DNA of 41,333 nucleotides from Advenella sp. S44 (GTDB lineage Bacteria; Pseudomonadota; Gammaproteobacteria; Burkholderiales; Burkholderiaceae_B). A model generated the notes under the pieces. It was not told the DNA's origin, made no database searches, and worked only from the letters and a program-made list of their open reading frames with translations. Made by a program: the position numbers and the translations under genes. The stretch covers positions 1 to 41,333 of the forward strand of contig NZ_NEXS01000004.1 of the NCBI RefSeq assembly GCF_002810445.1, in the 5' to 3' direction. Positions 23,982-32,776 of this stretch are shown one piece after another. The first letter of the stretch is position 1. Every line of letters begins with the position of its first letter.

Positions 23982-25073
23982 ATGCAAAAAATTAAGGCTC
24001 CATATCAACGGCTAGCTGAGAAATGGCAAACAAGCCTTTCCGAATATAGTTCAATTGAAGAGTTTGAGAGATCATCTTTACATTCAGCACTCATTAGCTT
24101 TCCGCACAATGACGTAAGATTTGATTTTCTCTTAAAAATAAAGCCACAAAAACCGTTAATAATTTTTTTTAACGCCGCATATTCAAAACCGCAAAAAATC
24201 GAATCTAACCAACGAAAGAGGCTTAATTTTTTTTTAAAGCTTAAACATGTCAAGCCCCTAGTTTCTTTTTTTAACACCGCTTACCGGAAAATCATCCCCT
24301 TACAACTAGAAACATCAGATTCCCAACCCGGGAGGTCATTGGATTCGAGGTTGCCCTCTTTTAGTGGCTATAATTTGGTGGAGCAAATTGACGCATCTTA
24401 CATTTGCGTCAATGACCCAACCTTATATTTATCAGAATCTCTGAATCTCGCATGGTATTTGGGCTCCAAGGAGCTGCCTGTTCAGTCAATTATTGTTCGA
24501 ACGCTGCAGAAAATAATAAGCCAGGAAAACCCCAGCCGCGTCATTTTTGTGGGAGGATCGGGAGGTGGTTTTGCAGCAATGTATTACGCTTCTTTTTTTC
24601 CAGGTTCACTTGCCCTTCCATGGAATCCTCAAACTGATATATTCAACTTTATCCCCGAGTCAGTCTCTGCTTACCTATATAGCGCTTGGGGGTTCGAAGG
24701 TACGATGGAAGACGCAAGAACGTTATTAAAAGGAACTGTTGATACCGATTTATTTAAAAGATACCAAGCGTCTGGAGTTGCAAATTATCTACTTTATTTG
24801 CAAAATGCATCTGACTACCATCACATTGAGTCCCATTTAAAGCCATTTCTAGCCAACCTTAACATCCGCGACTCGAAGAAATTAATTGCAAATGGAGGTT
24901 TTTTCGGTGACACTCAATTTCTAAAAATTCTGGACAATGGTCGTGGCCATATAGCGCCCCCTTTTGGGTATCTAGTAACACTATTGAAATCTCTAACCCA
25001 ATCACCTTACGACTGGCCGGAACTTTTTTTAAATAGAAATATTGAAGATCTTGTTTCAATTGAAGGGAAATAA
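23982..25073 (+). CDS. Alpha/beta-hydrolase-like protein B with an internal repeat
   Basis: A 363-residue protein divergent from protein A and a paralogue of it. The hydrolase part has VNDPT, AWYLG, the elbow GGSGGGF (Ser193), NPQT (215-218), LQNASD (Asp278) and GRGHIAPP (His323). It lacks the accessory beta domain. Instead, residues 46-69 and 80-103 are a tandem repeat (14 of 24 identical by my count, both ending in FFNxAYxK); the second unit aligns with the corresponding beta segment of protein A. No signal peptide is visible. It overlaps the next gene by one base (TAATG), so the two are translationally coupled. Confidence 0.7.
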   Translation: MQKIKAPYQRLAEKWQTSLSEYSSIEEFERSSLHSALISFPHNDVRFDFLLKIKPQKPLIIFFNAAYSKPQKIESNQRKRLNFFLKLKHVKPLVSFFNTAYRKIIPLQLETSDSQPGRSLDSRLPSFSGYNLVEQIDASYICVNDPTLYLSESLNLAWYLGSKELPVQSIIVRTLQKIISQENPSRVIFVGGSGGGFAAMYYASFFPGSLALPWNPQTDIFNFIPESVSAYLYSAWGFEGTMEDARTLLKGTVDTDLFKRYQASGVANYLLYLQNASDYHHIESHLKPFLANLNIRDSKKLIANGGFFGDTQFLKILDNGRGHIAPPFGYLVTLLKSLTQSPYDWPELFLNRNIEDLVSIEGK

Positions 25074-25525
25074 TGAACAATTTTTTGCTTGCGCTAAGTG
25101 TAATTTTTGTACTGTATGTCATACTAATCGTTAAAATTAGCATGAAACTACAAAAAAACACGTATGAACAGTTAAACACGAACTCCCCGTATCTTCCAAA
25201 TGACTCTGCCGATGAGCCGCTGCGAGTAGAATCCGATATAGATCCGTTACCAGTACTGCAAGCACGCACTTTTGACGATGATGGAAAAACCCTCATAAAA
25301 TGGAAATGCCCAGTTGCCGAAGGAATTGATTCGGTCAAAATTTACGCCCGCGTAACCAACGACCCAGAAACGGCGATCGTTATCGCTAATATAACTTCAA
25401 ATAGCGAATCTGAAGGTTTATACACTCACAACAGACACAAGAAGCCTTGCTGGTACTGGGTTACCGTACTATATTCCAATGGGCAGGAATCTGAAAAAAA
25501 ATTTGCTGGCTCACAAGAAAGATAA
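25073..25525 (+). CDS. Membrane-anchored protein with a fibronectin-III-like domain
   Basis: A 150-residue protein. Residues 3-24 are one hydrophobic helix (FLLALSVIFVLYVILIV), then a polar linker to about residue 55. A single beta domain follows, whose pattern (LIKWKCPVAEGIDSVKIYARV ... CWYWVTVLYSNGQESE) looks like fibronectin type III. It is probably an inner-membrane protein with the domain in the periplasm. The start is fused to the stop of hydrolase B, suggesting that the two products work together. I know no named family. Confidence 0.6.
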   Translation: MNNFLLALSVIFVLYVILIVKISMKLQKNTYEQLNTNSPYLPNDSADEPLRVESDIDPLPVLQARTFDDDGKTLIKWKCPVAEGIDSVKIYARVTNDPETAIVIANITSNSESEGLYTHNRHKKPCWYWVTVLYSNGQESEKKFAGSQER

Positions 25526-25751
25526 GCGCGGACATAAGAGCACCTAAAAAGTGGAACAGCCAAGCTATTTGTGAGAAGGTACACTTGGCTGCAGATACTG
25601 GGTCGTGAAATGCCGTAGTCAGCAAAGGTAATCTGATATTACCTTGCGACCAAACAGAAAGCGCTTCGACACCAACATATTCACAACGCAAGCATTCAAT
25701 ACCGGGAAGACAATCAGATAGCCATTTTTACGGCAGATCTGAACGATATTG

Positions 25752-27701
25752 CTAAATAAACTCCAACGAGAACTTTACATTCATTGGTTTAGCCGTGTGA
25801 TCAAACAGAATTTGGACTAAATTACTCTGATATAGTAAAAATTTGGTATCAGAGAGCCAACCAATGATTTCTTCCTGAGGCACTTTGACCAGCTCTATCG
25901 AAAATTTTTCACTCGAAGCAACTCGAACCATTAGAGATTTGCGCTTACCTTTAACAAGAATAAAATCTGTTCCACACTGAACCTCCTTCTCCTTGGCAAA
26001 AAAAAGCCTCGAAACATAGCGCACCTCAGCTGATTCGTTATGGCTAATTTCGTCCTCTATTGATATTTTTTCAGACGGCACTCGAAACTCGATCTTTCTT
26101 GAATAAGAATGGCGCCTAAACATCTCCGTAGTCGCATGAAGATAAAAAATGGTGCCTCCCGCTTCCTCTATTTTTGTATATTTGACAAATTTAGGTTTAC
26201 TTCCCATTTTTTTCGCAATTGGATTGTCAAGAGGAGCTGTTAGATTATGCGACAAGTGGGATTGAATGTATTTCCGATGTGGGTCAGTATCATCGTATTT
26301 ATAAGTCCCGCCATCTACCAACCAATCTTCTCCGTAACCATACAGCGTAAATGTCAGATCATCATCTTGTCTGTGACCACGACTCAAACAGCCCGCCTTT
26401 AAACTCAAATGGACTGCATCTATATAGTTTGCCTTATTCCAATGGCTTCGAAAGAATGCGTATCCGGTATCTGGCAAAACAAAAAACCTTTCTCTCGGGC
26501 TAATCCCACTTTTTCCTCCAGTTAAAGCGTATTGAAATTGGGGAAAATTAATCGGCTTATAGCTGTGAAATATATTCTTTTGCTTAATATATGTGGTATC
26601 CCCTATTAAGGGCAAATATCCATCCGGCTTCATAGTATGGCATAGCGCTTGAGTTGCTTTAGCAATTACTGTTTCCAACGACTTAAAGAGTGATATCCTC
26701 TCGTTGTAACTTCTCTCAATATTGAGAGCAGTGATGCACTGTTTAATCCCATGCGATAAGTATCCGGGACTATTTTCTTTGTGTCCACCATCTGAACAGA
26801 AGACAAAATTCACTTCTTCTTGTATACGTTCAGCAGCTAGCGTGATTTCTTCTTTCAAATCCAATATATACTCCAATTCAAGAGCAACTTGGAACAAAAC
26901 AAGCGATTGATCAAAACCGTGGTTTGTAAACTGACTGTAAAAACTGTCATCCTTCAGTTTAGCCAAATGAATCTTGATTAAGTTTAAAATAAACACAAAT
27001 CTGGTATCTCCGTACACGACAAACCCTACACTAAGCGTATACATAAGAAACATACAGATATGCTTTAAACGCAATGCACTACCTTGGTCGTGCCACAGCA
27101 TTTTGTCAGATACAGCTATGCTTGCGTACTCATGCCAATCGACTAGCAGCCGATAGGCCTCCTCGAGAAAAACGTCCTTCGAATCGGCGCTATGAGCACT
27201 AACAAGCTGGCTCAATAGCGTCAACTGATGCAGATGCCATCTCCACGTTCGATTTGAAAATGGGTCAGCAGCCCAAAATTCATGTATGTCAAACTTGTAC
27301 TCTGAAAAATCACCAAGCCTGATCTTGGACTCATTAATAAATTCCCTACCTCTCTGCGTAAAGCTCTCATTTATGAAACGAGGCCGGTTAGACTTATAGT
27401 ATTGAGATAAGACAAATAGAAATCCAAGATCAATTATTTGGCTCGTTTTTTTCGATGTACTGCGGTCGAGCGTGAATACTTTTACACGATACAATCCAGG
27501 TTTTCTAATCTGGAAATAAAATTCCCTTTCCTTGCGGTAACCTTGTTTGTCTATTGTCGTTTGGTTAAACATCAGATAGCATGCGAATACTTTTGCTTCT
27601 GTCGACAACGAATCATCAATTTTAATAGTCAATTTGTCGTCAGTGAGTTCGAATAGAATTTGAACTCTATCGTCGCATAACTGATTCTGATTCGTTGTCA
27701 T
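25752..27701 (-). CDS. Heparinase II/III-type polysaccharide lyase with N-terminal accessory domain
   Basis: A 649-residue protein. Residues 10-85 are a divergent copy of the accessory beta domain (FACYLMF ... GYRKE ... PGLYRVKVF). The helical domain has WHDQGSALR (203-211), NHG (260-262) and ENSPGYL (309-315). The heparinase II/III domain has RGHRQDDDLTF (441-451), DGG (463-465) and SHN (484-486). These Asn, Tyr and His positions correspond to the catalytic set of PL-type heparinase II/III and alginate lyases. No signal peptide is present. It differs substantially from the lyase at 20507, so the two probably cut different linkages or modified forms of one glycan. Confidence 0.82.
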   Translation of the reverse strand: MTTNQNQLCDDRVQILFELTDDKLTIKIDDSLSTEAKVFACYLMFNQTTIDKQGYRKEREFYFQIRKPGLYRVKVFTLDRSTSKKTSQIIDLGFLFVLSQYYKSNRPRFINESFTQRGREFINESKIRLGDFSEYKFDIHEFWAADPFSNRTWRWHLHQLTLLSQLVSAHSADSKDVFLEEAYRLLVDWHEYASIAVSDKMLWHDQGSALRLKHICMFLMYTLSVGFVVYGDTRFVFILNLIKIHLAKLKDDSFYSQFTNHGFDQSLVLFQVALELEYILDLKEEITLAAERIQEEVNFVFCSDGGHKENSPGYLSHGIKQCITALNIERSYNERISLFKSLETVIAKATQALCHTMKPDGYLPLIGDTTYIKQKNIFHSYKPINFPQFQYALTGGKSGISPRERFFVLPDTGYAFFRSHWNKANYIDAVHLSLKAGCLSRGHRQDDDLTFTLYGYGEDWLVDGGTYKYDDTDPHRKYIQSHLSHNLTAPLDNPIAKKMGSKPKFVKYTKIEEAGGTIFYLHATTEMFRRHSYSRKIEFRVPSEKISIEDEISHNESAEVRYVSRLFFAKEKEVQCGTDFILVKGKRKSLMVRVASSEKFSIELVKVPQEEIIGWLSDTKFLLYQSNLVQILFDHTAKPMNVKFSLEFI

Positions 27702-28303
27702 CGAAAATGCCCCCTATTTTATTTTTTACCGAAATTACAGCAACTTAATACCAAAACGGATTTTACCCGGTTTTATTCGGCGCGGTCTAAGGATGCTCAA
27801 ACATCCCCAAAATAGGCTGCTACGTATCTAGAAAGTAACGATAAAGCCAAGATAGACTATTTATTGTTTATCTCAATTTCTACTTCGTCCAAAACTAAGG
27901 CAGTAGTAATTACATATTAAGTCTGTTACTTACGTGAATTTCGCACTTTTTGAATGTACAGTGCCATAAAATCACATACTTGGTCAGCGTATGTTAGATG
28001 ACTGAGGTTTATTATAAAAATACTATAGCTTTGCTGTTTACATGCGCGACTAAGCTGCCAGGAGACCATTTTCCCCGAAAGATAAAATCAATACTGATTG
28101 GTCCTAGAGATAGGGATGCATTTTAAGCGGACACCGTATTAATCTAACTGAGCAGTCAAAGATAAAATTGGAAATCACCTTCCAAATTGCTACCAAGACT
28201 ACGGCAGTTAATTGCGGTCAAATGTACATTATTTTTGTCGTTCAGTCCTTTCTTACTAACACTGCTACGAGCGGAAATTACTATTTGTAAAACATAACTC
28301 GTT
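27702..28303. other. 602-base AT-rich gap without a recognisable gene
   Basis: No frame of convincing length or composition is present on either strand. The part next to 27701 must hold the lyase promoter. I see no tRNA, IS end or clear terminator here. Confidence 0.5.
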
Positions 28304-28987
28304 CTACCGTAGGGAAGATTTGTTAGCCAAAGCCTTTTTTTTCAAAATTGCGGCCTTAATCAACTTTGCGTAATCCTGCTTGTCAAGCCCTCGCAGGGCC
28401 AAATACATATTTTTGTATGCCATGCAATTCTCCAGCGTAATCTCCTTGACTACACGCCCTGGAGTGCCAACAACAACAGATAGAGGTGGAATATTAGTAG
28501 TAACGAGACTATTAGCTCCGATAACGCTAAAAGTACCAATCTCAATACCTCCCAACACCTTACTACCGGTAGAAATTACAACATGGTCCCCAATAAGCGG
28601 GACAGAAGCCGATTTTCCCGTTGCGCCTACACGTTTACCCCTCCCCCTCCCGCCCACGGTAACTTGAGTGCCGATCACAACGCCATTTCCAATTTCGCTC
28701 AACGCATGGAGGGTCACACCCATCCCCCCCGAACCAAAATGAACGTCGTCGCCCATCTTTACTGAATTGGGAATTGAAGAATTATGTAGCACATAATTTA
28801 ATTTTTGACATCGCATAGCATTTTTTTTATCTCCAGCCTTCAGATATACCTGGGCACAACACCAAATGTCGTAAGCAGAAGGAACGGCACAATCTAAAGC
28901 GACCTGAAGCTGCTCCAGCCAAGTGTTCACACCATGGTTTGAAAGGATTGTAGTTTCTGCATCAACGCTCATTGCATTCTCACTCAT
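28304..28987 (-). CDS. Hexapeptide-repeat acyltransferase (serine acetyltransferase-like)
   Basis: A 227-residue protein. An N-terminal helical part (about 1-70) is followed by a left-handed beta-helix with hexapeptide repeats from about residue 75 (VKMGDDVHFG, IGNGVVIG, LIGDHVVIS, VLGGIEIG, FSVIGANSLV). It closes with the family ending NIPPLSVVVGTPGRVVKE. CysE-type enzymes transfer acetyl from acetyl-CoA; in glycan loci this fold usually O- or N-acetylates sugars. The GRGRGKR loop between two coils is longer than usual. Context favours a glycan substrate over serine, but that is inference. The last ~30 residues are helical. Confidence 0.83.
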   Translation of the reverse strand: MSENAMSVDAETTILSNHGVNTWLEQLQVALDCAVPSAYDIWCCAQVYLKAGDKKNAMRCQKLNYVLHNSSIPNSVKMGDDVHFGSGGMGVTLHALSEIGNGVVIGTQVTVGGRGRGKRVGATGKSASVPLIGDHVVISTGSKVLGGIEIGTFSVIGANSLVTTNIPPLSVVVGTPGRVVKEITLENCMAYKNMYLALRGLDKQDYAKLIKAAILKKKALANKSSLR

Positions 28988-29510
28988 TCAATAATTAATC
29001 AATTTTTTGTGAAAACTCCACCACTCAAGGATGATGAAACTTGCACGCTTAATCGCTCATAAGAGGCGCACTATTCCTCAGAATAGCTACGACCGCATTA
29101 TGAAAAATTGCCGAAACAAAAGTAATACGAAAAAACTCACACAATACATAGAATAGTAAAAGAAGAAAACACGCTCAGCGTTACCAAATGCAAACGAAAT
29201 CACCGCTATACTGAAGCTCCGTCCGCAAACTACAAGATCCGAGAACGGAATGTCGCTATACAGCAATCGACAATAAAGAATATGTCGAACGCAGCAGTAA
29301 ATACAAGATGTAATGACCCAGTGAAAAACTAGGCCACGTTAAAAGAGGAAAAACGTACAAATGAGTATGATCATGGAAAACCAGGTCAAACCTTGGGCAA
29401 CCAAACACGAAACCGCGTTGGTACTGAAACGAATTAGCTCCCCTTTCCTTCACGAAATTGATGCATAATACCTCCTGCTGTACAAGAAATTATTCAAACT
29501 GGAGGCATTT
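28988..29510. other. 523-base gap without a convincing gene
   Basis: A 65-codon minus-strand frame at 29256-29453 exists but has no ribosome-binding site or recognisable motif, so I do not call it. The right end should carry the promoter of the DUF2158 gene; CATAAT at 29464-29469 is a possible -10 element. Confidence 0.45.
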
Positions 29511-29726
29511 ATGGCAGCACGATTAGGTGACGTTGCGCAAACGTTCAAGACCGGTGATACCGTACGATTGAAAAGTGGTGGTCCGGACATGACTGTTGTT
29601 GAGGTCAAAACTTATGATTCAGGAAATACGCTCGCACGGGTGATTTGGTTCAATTCAGGTCCCAATGGATACGAACTCAAAACTGAAAATATTTTGTCTG
29701 AAGCTCTGACAAAAGCCACCAAATAG
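29511..29726 (+). CDS. yodC: YodC-family (DUF2158) small protein
   Basis: A 71-residue soluble protein. The pattern FKTGDTVRLKSGGPDMTV followed by ARVIWFNSG matches the DUF2158 / YodC family, small SH3-like beta proteins of unknown function. A strong GGAGG lies 8 bases before the ATG. It stands alone, with gene-poor sequence on both sides, and bears no obvious relation to the glycan genes. Members often travel on mobile elements. Confidence 0.82.
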   Translation: MAARLGDVAQTFKTGDTVRLKSGGPDMTVVEVKTYDSGNTLARVIWFNSGPNGYELKTENILSEALTKATK

Positions 29727-30738
29727 GAAAGCTAAATGACAGCCCAAAAAGACAGGCAACTGCCGCATTCGGCGGCCATCCTTTACCCCCTTAAAGCGTA
29801 CTCGATGGGGGTTTTCACTATCTGGCGCCGCCAACGATGCGGCCGATGAAGTACAATCGCTGTATCTTGGCCAACGATAGCGCGATTCACAATTCGTGCC
29901 ATCCTGACCTTTAGTAGGTGCATACCAGCTATCTCCGGACATTAACGCTTTTGCCAAGCAAGACCGTATTGTGATCGGACAAGCTGAACCAGTCATAATC
30001 CACGTCGCCGACTTGCAATAGGCCAGGCAGGAGCAGCAGCGTGGATGGTTGGGGTACGTCCTGGATTTCGTCGTAGTCCTCACAGCCGGTTGCGGAACCC
30101 AATGCCGCGACCTGGAATTTTGCGGACTGGTTGAGCACGAGCTAGACCTCGTCGGCCATGAGCAGCAGGAATTTGAGTTATAAAAATTTTCTAAGAACGG
30201 TAAGCCGAGTTTGTGCGGCCACGCCGCGACATCGAATCACTCACTGGTATAGTTTGCTGCTACGGTGCCAATGTGCAAGTGACGAAGGTAATCGATTTCG
30301 TTAATCCCCCGCCGAGGTTTCTGGATTGGATGGGCGTCACGCCTGCGACTAGCATAGACAAATAGCATTTGCTATATTGGCAATAAAAACTACAATTGTG
30401 TAAAAATTTGGCTAAACGATGCAGCCAACCTTGCGTTTAGACGGCTATTCTGTACCGGTGTCTATGACGGTGAAAGTCATGTTGGCTACTACGAGCGGCC
30501 CAAAACGCAACACTTACGGAAACATCCCGTTATAAAAGGTCAAAAGTGGCGTGCTCTGTCCACTCTAGGCATCAAATGAAATTATCGGCTTAGGAAATTA
30601 TGAGTTGCGCTTTGTATTTTGCTACGATGTCGGAATCTCTTGGATTCCTGATCTTATCAACTAAGGCGTAGGCCACAATTAATCTACACCAAATAATTAA
30701 ATCTTGAATACTAATGATGTTTGCATGTGGAGAGAGTC
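29727..30738. other. 1-kb gene-poor, decayed sequence
   Basis: Several short frames occur on the minus strand, the longest at 29655-30083 and 29929-30138. They overlap each other and none has a ribosome-binding site. The composition is locally coding-like, for example a frame reading DEIQDVPQPSTLLLLPGLL near 30000. This suggests a degraded gene with frameshifts that I cannot identify. The right part (about 30370-30738) resembles the sequence upstream of the Hint gene at 36000-36140. Confidence 0.4.
29785..29812 (+). terminator. Weak hairpin after the DUF2158 gene
   Basis: ACCCCC (29785-29790) pairs with GGGGGT (29807-29812) across a 16-base loop and is followed by TTTC. It is correctly placed to end the DUF2158 transcript, but the loop is long and the T tract short. 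Confidence 0.3.
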
Positions 30739-30825
30739 ATGGATGAGAACGATATCGTATTAGCTGCCAATGGGGATGAGATTTTAAACGTTGATCGAAG
30801 TGATCAGATTTTTATCACTGTTTGA
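30739..30825 (+). pseudogene. 5' fragment of a second Hint-protein gene
   Basis: The ATG at 30739 encodes MDENDIVLAANGDEILNVDRSD and then a divergent ending, with a TGA at 30823. The first 22 residues match the reconstructed start of the Hint protein interrupted by IS66 (VDENDIVLAPDGEG then ILNVD). The upstream GGAGAGAGTC also corresponds to GGAGAGGGTC there. It is therefore a truncated duplicate of the beginning of that gene. Nothing recognisable of the rest follows. Confidence 0.7.
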
Positions 30826-30904
30826 TCACGAAGTCATACATCACGACGAATTCATAACCTGGACGACCACATCACAGTTCTAAAGTCGTCGCCATATGGC
30901 ATAA

Positions 30905-32200
30905 CTATTCAGCAGAAATATCAACGTTAATCTTCTTGCTTTTACGCTTCCCATTATCAAGTACGTAGCCAACGATTTCGATTTTCTTAGGATGCCCATT
31001 GACTTCAAACAAAGTGCTGTTTTCAGAGGAATACTGTTTGATAGATGTTCGTTTGCCATCTATAAACAAATAGAACGCGAAAACGGGGTTTATAAAAACC
31101 GCAGGAGCTGCATGGATAGACGCGAGTAATGTCGAATTTTCCAGTGTTGCGGTTACTTCGAATGTTTCTTCTTGTGTAACATTGGTACTTTGTTTTTCAG
31201 CAAAGGTTAAGTCAACTGATGTGTTGCGTTGTTTTTCCGAAAAGGCCAAGTCGGTCGATGTTCCGAGATCGTCTATCAACCACGTCAAGGAGGCCTCGAT
31301 AATTTCCTTGTCCGGCGCATTATGCTTGTCGCCAAACGTCCCAAATTTAACGAACAAATCATCAACTCTGTCATTGACGAGATTATCGGCGTGTATTGTA
31401 AACCCTAGATTCTCCAAGAATGGTTTAGCATGTGACGCGAATTGCCGGTCTGTGTCATTTTGAAGAAAGAGAAGCTTTACAAAACTCGGAATCTGAAAAT
31501 TGCGTTGTAAGTCGTAATAAATGCCCTCGCACACGAGGCGGGTGGCTAACTCCTCTTGTGAAATTTCTTGGTTTATATTTAATTCCGAATTACGTGTAGG
31601 AAATGCATTTTTCAAATAGCTAATGACAAATTTCTTTTCACACTTGGCTATACAAGTTTGGGGATTCCAGACCAAGCAGCTCGTGTGCTCAGTCATATAC
31701 GGTAAAACAGATAATGCGCCGAAACCTCCAGCAGATCCGCCAAATAATACTAACCGTGCGCTATAGTGTCGAGCAAGCTTGTTGAGCCAAGTGCCAATAA
31801 TTTCGATCGTCTTTGGCATATTCTCGTTCCCCGTGTACCACCCAACACAAAGCCCTTTTGATTTTGAAATTGTCGGTTCGGCAACTGCCAAAACGGGTAA
31901 TTGCAATCGTTCCGCAACATCAAGCCCAAAGGAAAAAGGATCTTTTTGTTCATCTCGACGCTCTAGATTTCCGATAAACTCAACCAGCAACACACGCTCC
32001 CTTAGAGAGCTACGCTCACGGAGTAAACTGTGATTCTGCAGGCGCAGATCAATAGAATTTCCATCCGAAACTAATATTCGATGAACGCCATCCTGATCCC
32101 AGGAAGAGCTTGGCGTTACTTCGTCGACATGATGGTCGATCACTTTGACATTCCATTGGAAAGCATCGTACAAATTTATTGTGTCGGTTGTATCTTTCAT
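30905..32200 (-). CDS. Alpha/beta-hydrolase-like protein C with C-terminal accessory domain
   Basis: A 431-residue paralogue of hydrolases A and B. It has GWYTGN (120-125), the elbow GGSAGGF (Ser156), NPQT (179-182), LQNDTD (Asp251) and GDKHNAPD (His293). Residues ~345-430, after a low-complexity linker containing two similar VDLTFAEK/TDLAFSEK units, look like the accessory beta domain of protein A and the two lyases (VFAFYLF ... IKQYSS ... KIEIVGYVLDNGK), here moved to the C-terminus. No signal peptide is visible. It stands alone, 6-7 kb from its paralogues. Function is inferred only as an esterase or acyltransferase. Confidence 0.7.
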   Translation of the reverse strand: MKDTTDTINLYDAFQWNVKVIDHHVDEVTPSSSWDQDGVHRILVSDGNSIDLRLQNHSLLRERSSLRERVLLVEFIGNLERRDEQKDPFSFGLDVAERLQLPVLAVAEPTISKSKGLCVGWYTGNENMPKTIEIIGTWLNKLARHYSARLVLFGGSAGGFGALSVLPYMTEHTSCLVWNPQTCIAKCEKKFVISYLKNAFPTRNSELNINQEISQEELATRLVCEGIYYDLQRNFQIPSFVKLLFLQNDTDRQFASHAKPFLENLGFTIHADNLVNDRVDDLFVKFGTFGDKHNAPDKEIIEASLTWLIDDLGTSTDLAFSEKQRNTSVDLTFAEKQSTNVTQEETFEVTATLENSTLLASIHAAPAVFINPVFAFYLFIDGKRTSIKQYSSENSTLFEVNGHPKKIEIVGYVLDNGKRKSKKINVDISAE

Positions 32201-32434
32201 GCGGAATTTATGAGTTTAAAAGAACTAATATAGCCCGATTGAACGAATTGATCGTTTCATACCGCCAAATCCTAGATTTTAGCAAAAAAATTACGGAACA
32301 TAGATTTGTTGTCATGTGCCCGTTACTCGTCCTAATGTTAATCGCATTAAGTAACTTCTCCGATACTTCTCATAGATCTGGTAAAACGAATTTGCATTCA
32401 AAGTAAACGACCGTGGCAGTGATGCCACCGGCAC

Positions 32435-32716
32435 TCAGATTGGCCAAATTTTTATCAGGTTATCCACTCGCGGGCCAAAAGGAACCCCCCAGCCGAAGCC
32501 ATTGCTTGTGTATATAATTAAGCCGCAATTGCTTGCATAGAGTTCAGATGGTATACAACCAATTGGCACCCCGTGGAGCCGAGCTCCTGCGAGGCGATTT
32601 TGTTTATTATTAATTTGTGCGCCATCCCTGTTTCTTGCCAGTGCACCGCTGTCAGTATTCGCGAGACGTTTTATTGTATTGACTATTATTAAATTAACCG
32701 CCTCGAGCCCAAAGCG
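32435..32716 (-). pseudogene. Start-less coding remnant downstream of the SGNH gene
   Basis: A 93-codon open frame without ATG, GTG or TTG near its beginning has strongly protein-like content. It includes RLANTDSGALARNRDGAQ, then LHGVPIGCIPSELYASNCG and IIYTSNGFGWGVPFGP, ending IWPI at a TGA. It follows the SGNH-hydrolase gene on the same strand by 60 bases. It is probably the tail of a deleted gene. The style recalls phage tail or tail-fibre modules, but I cannot assign a family. Confidence 0.4.
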
Positions 32717-32776
32717 CTAATTTGAAGGGGTACGAAGCTTTTAGTGTGAAGAGAGCCCGGGTGGCCTACCGCTCCA

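Noticed and set aside
29256-29453. 65-codon minus-strand frame with a hydrophobic end
   Set aside because: No ribosome-binding site, no family pattern, and low-complexity AT-rich surroundings; not enough to call a gene.
29655-30083. 142-codon minus-strand frame overlapping the DUF2158 gene
   Set aside because: Cys/Arg/Ser-rich translation without motifs and partly antisense to a real gene; noted only as possible decayed sequence.
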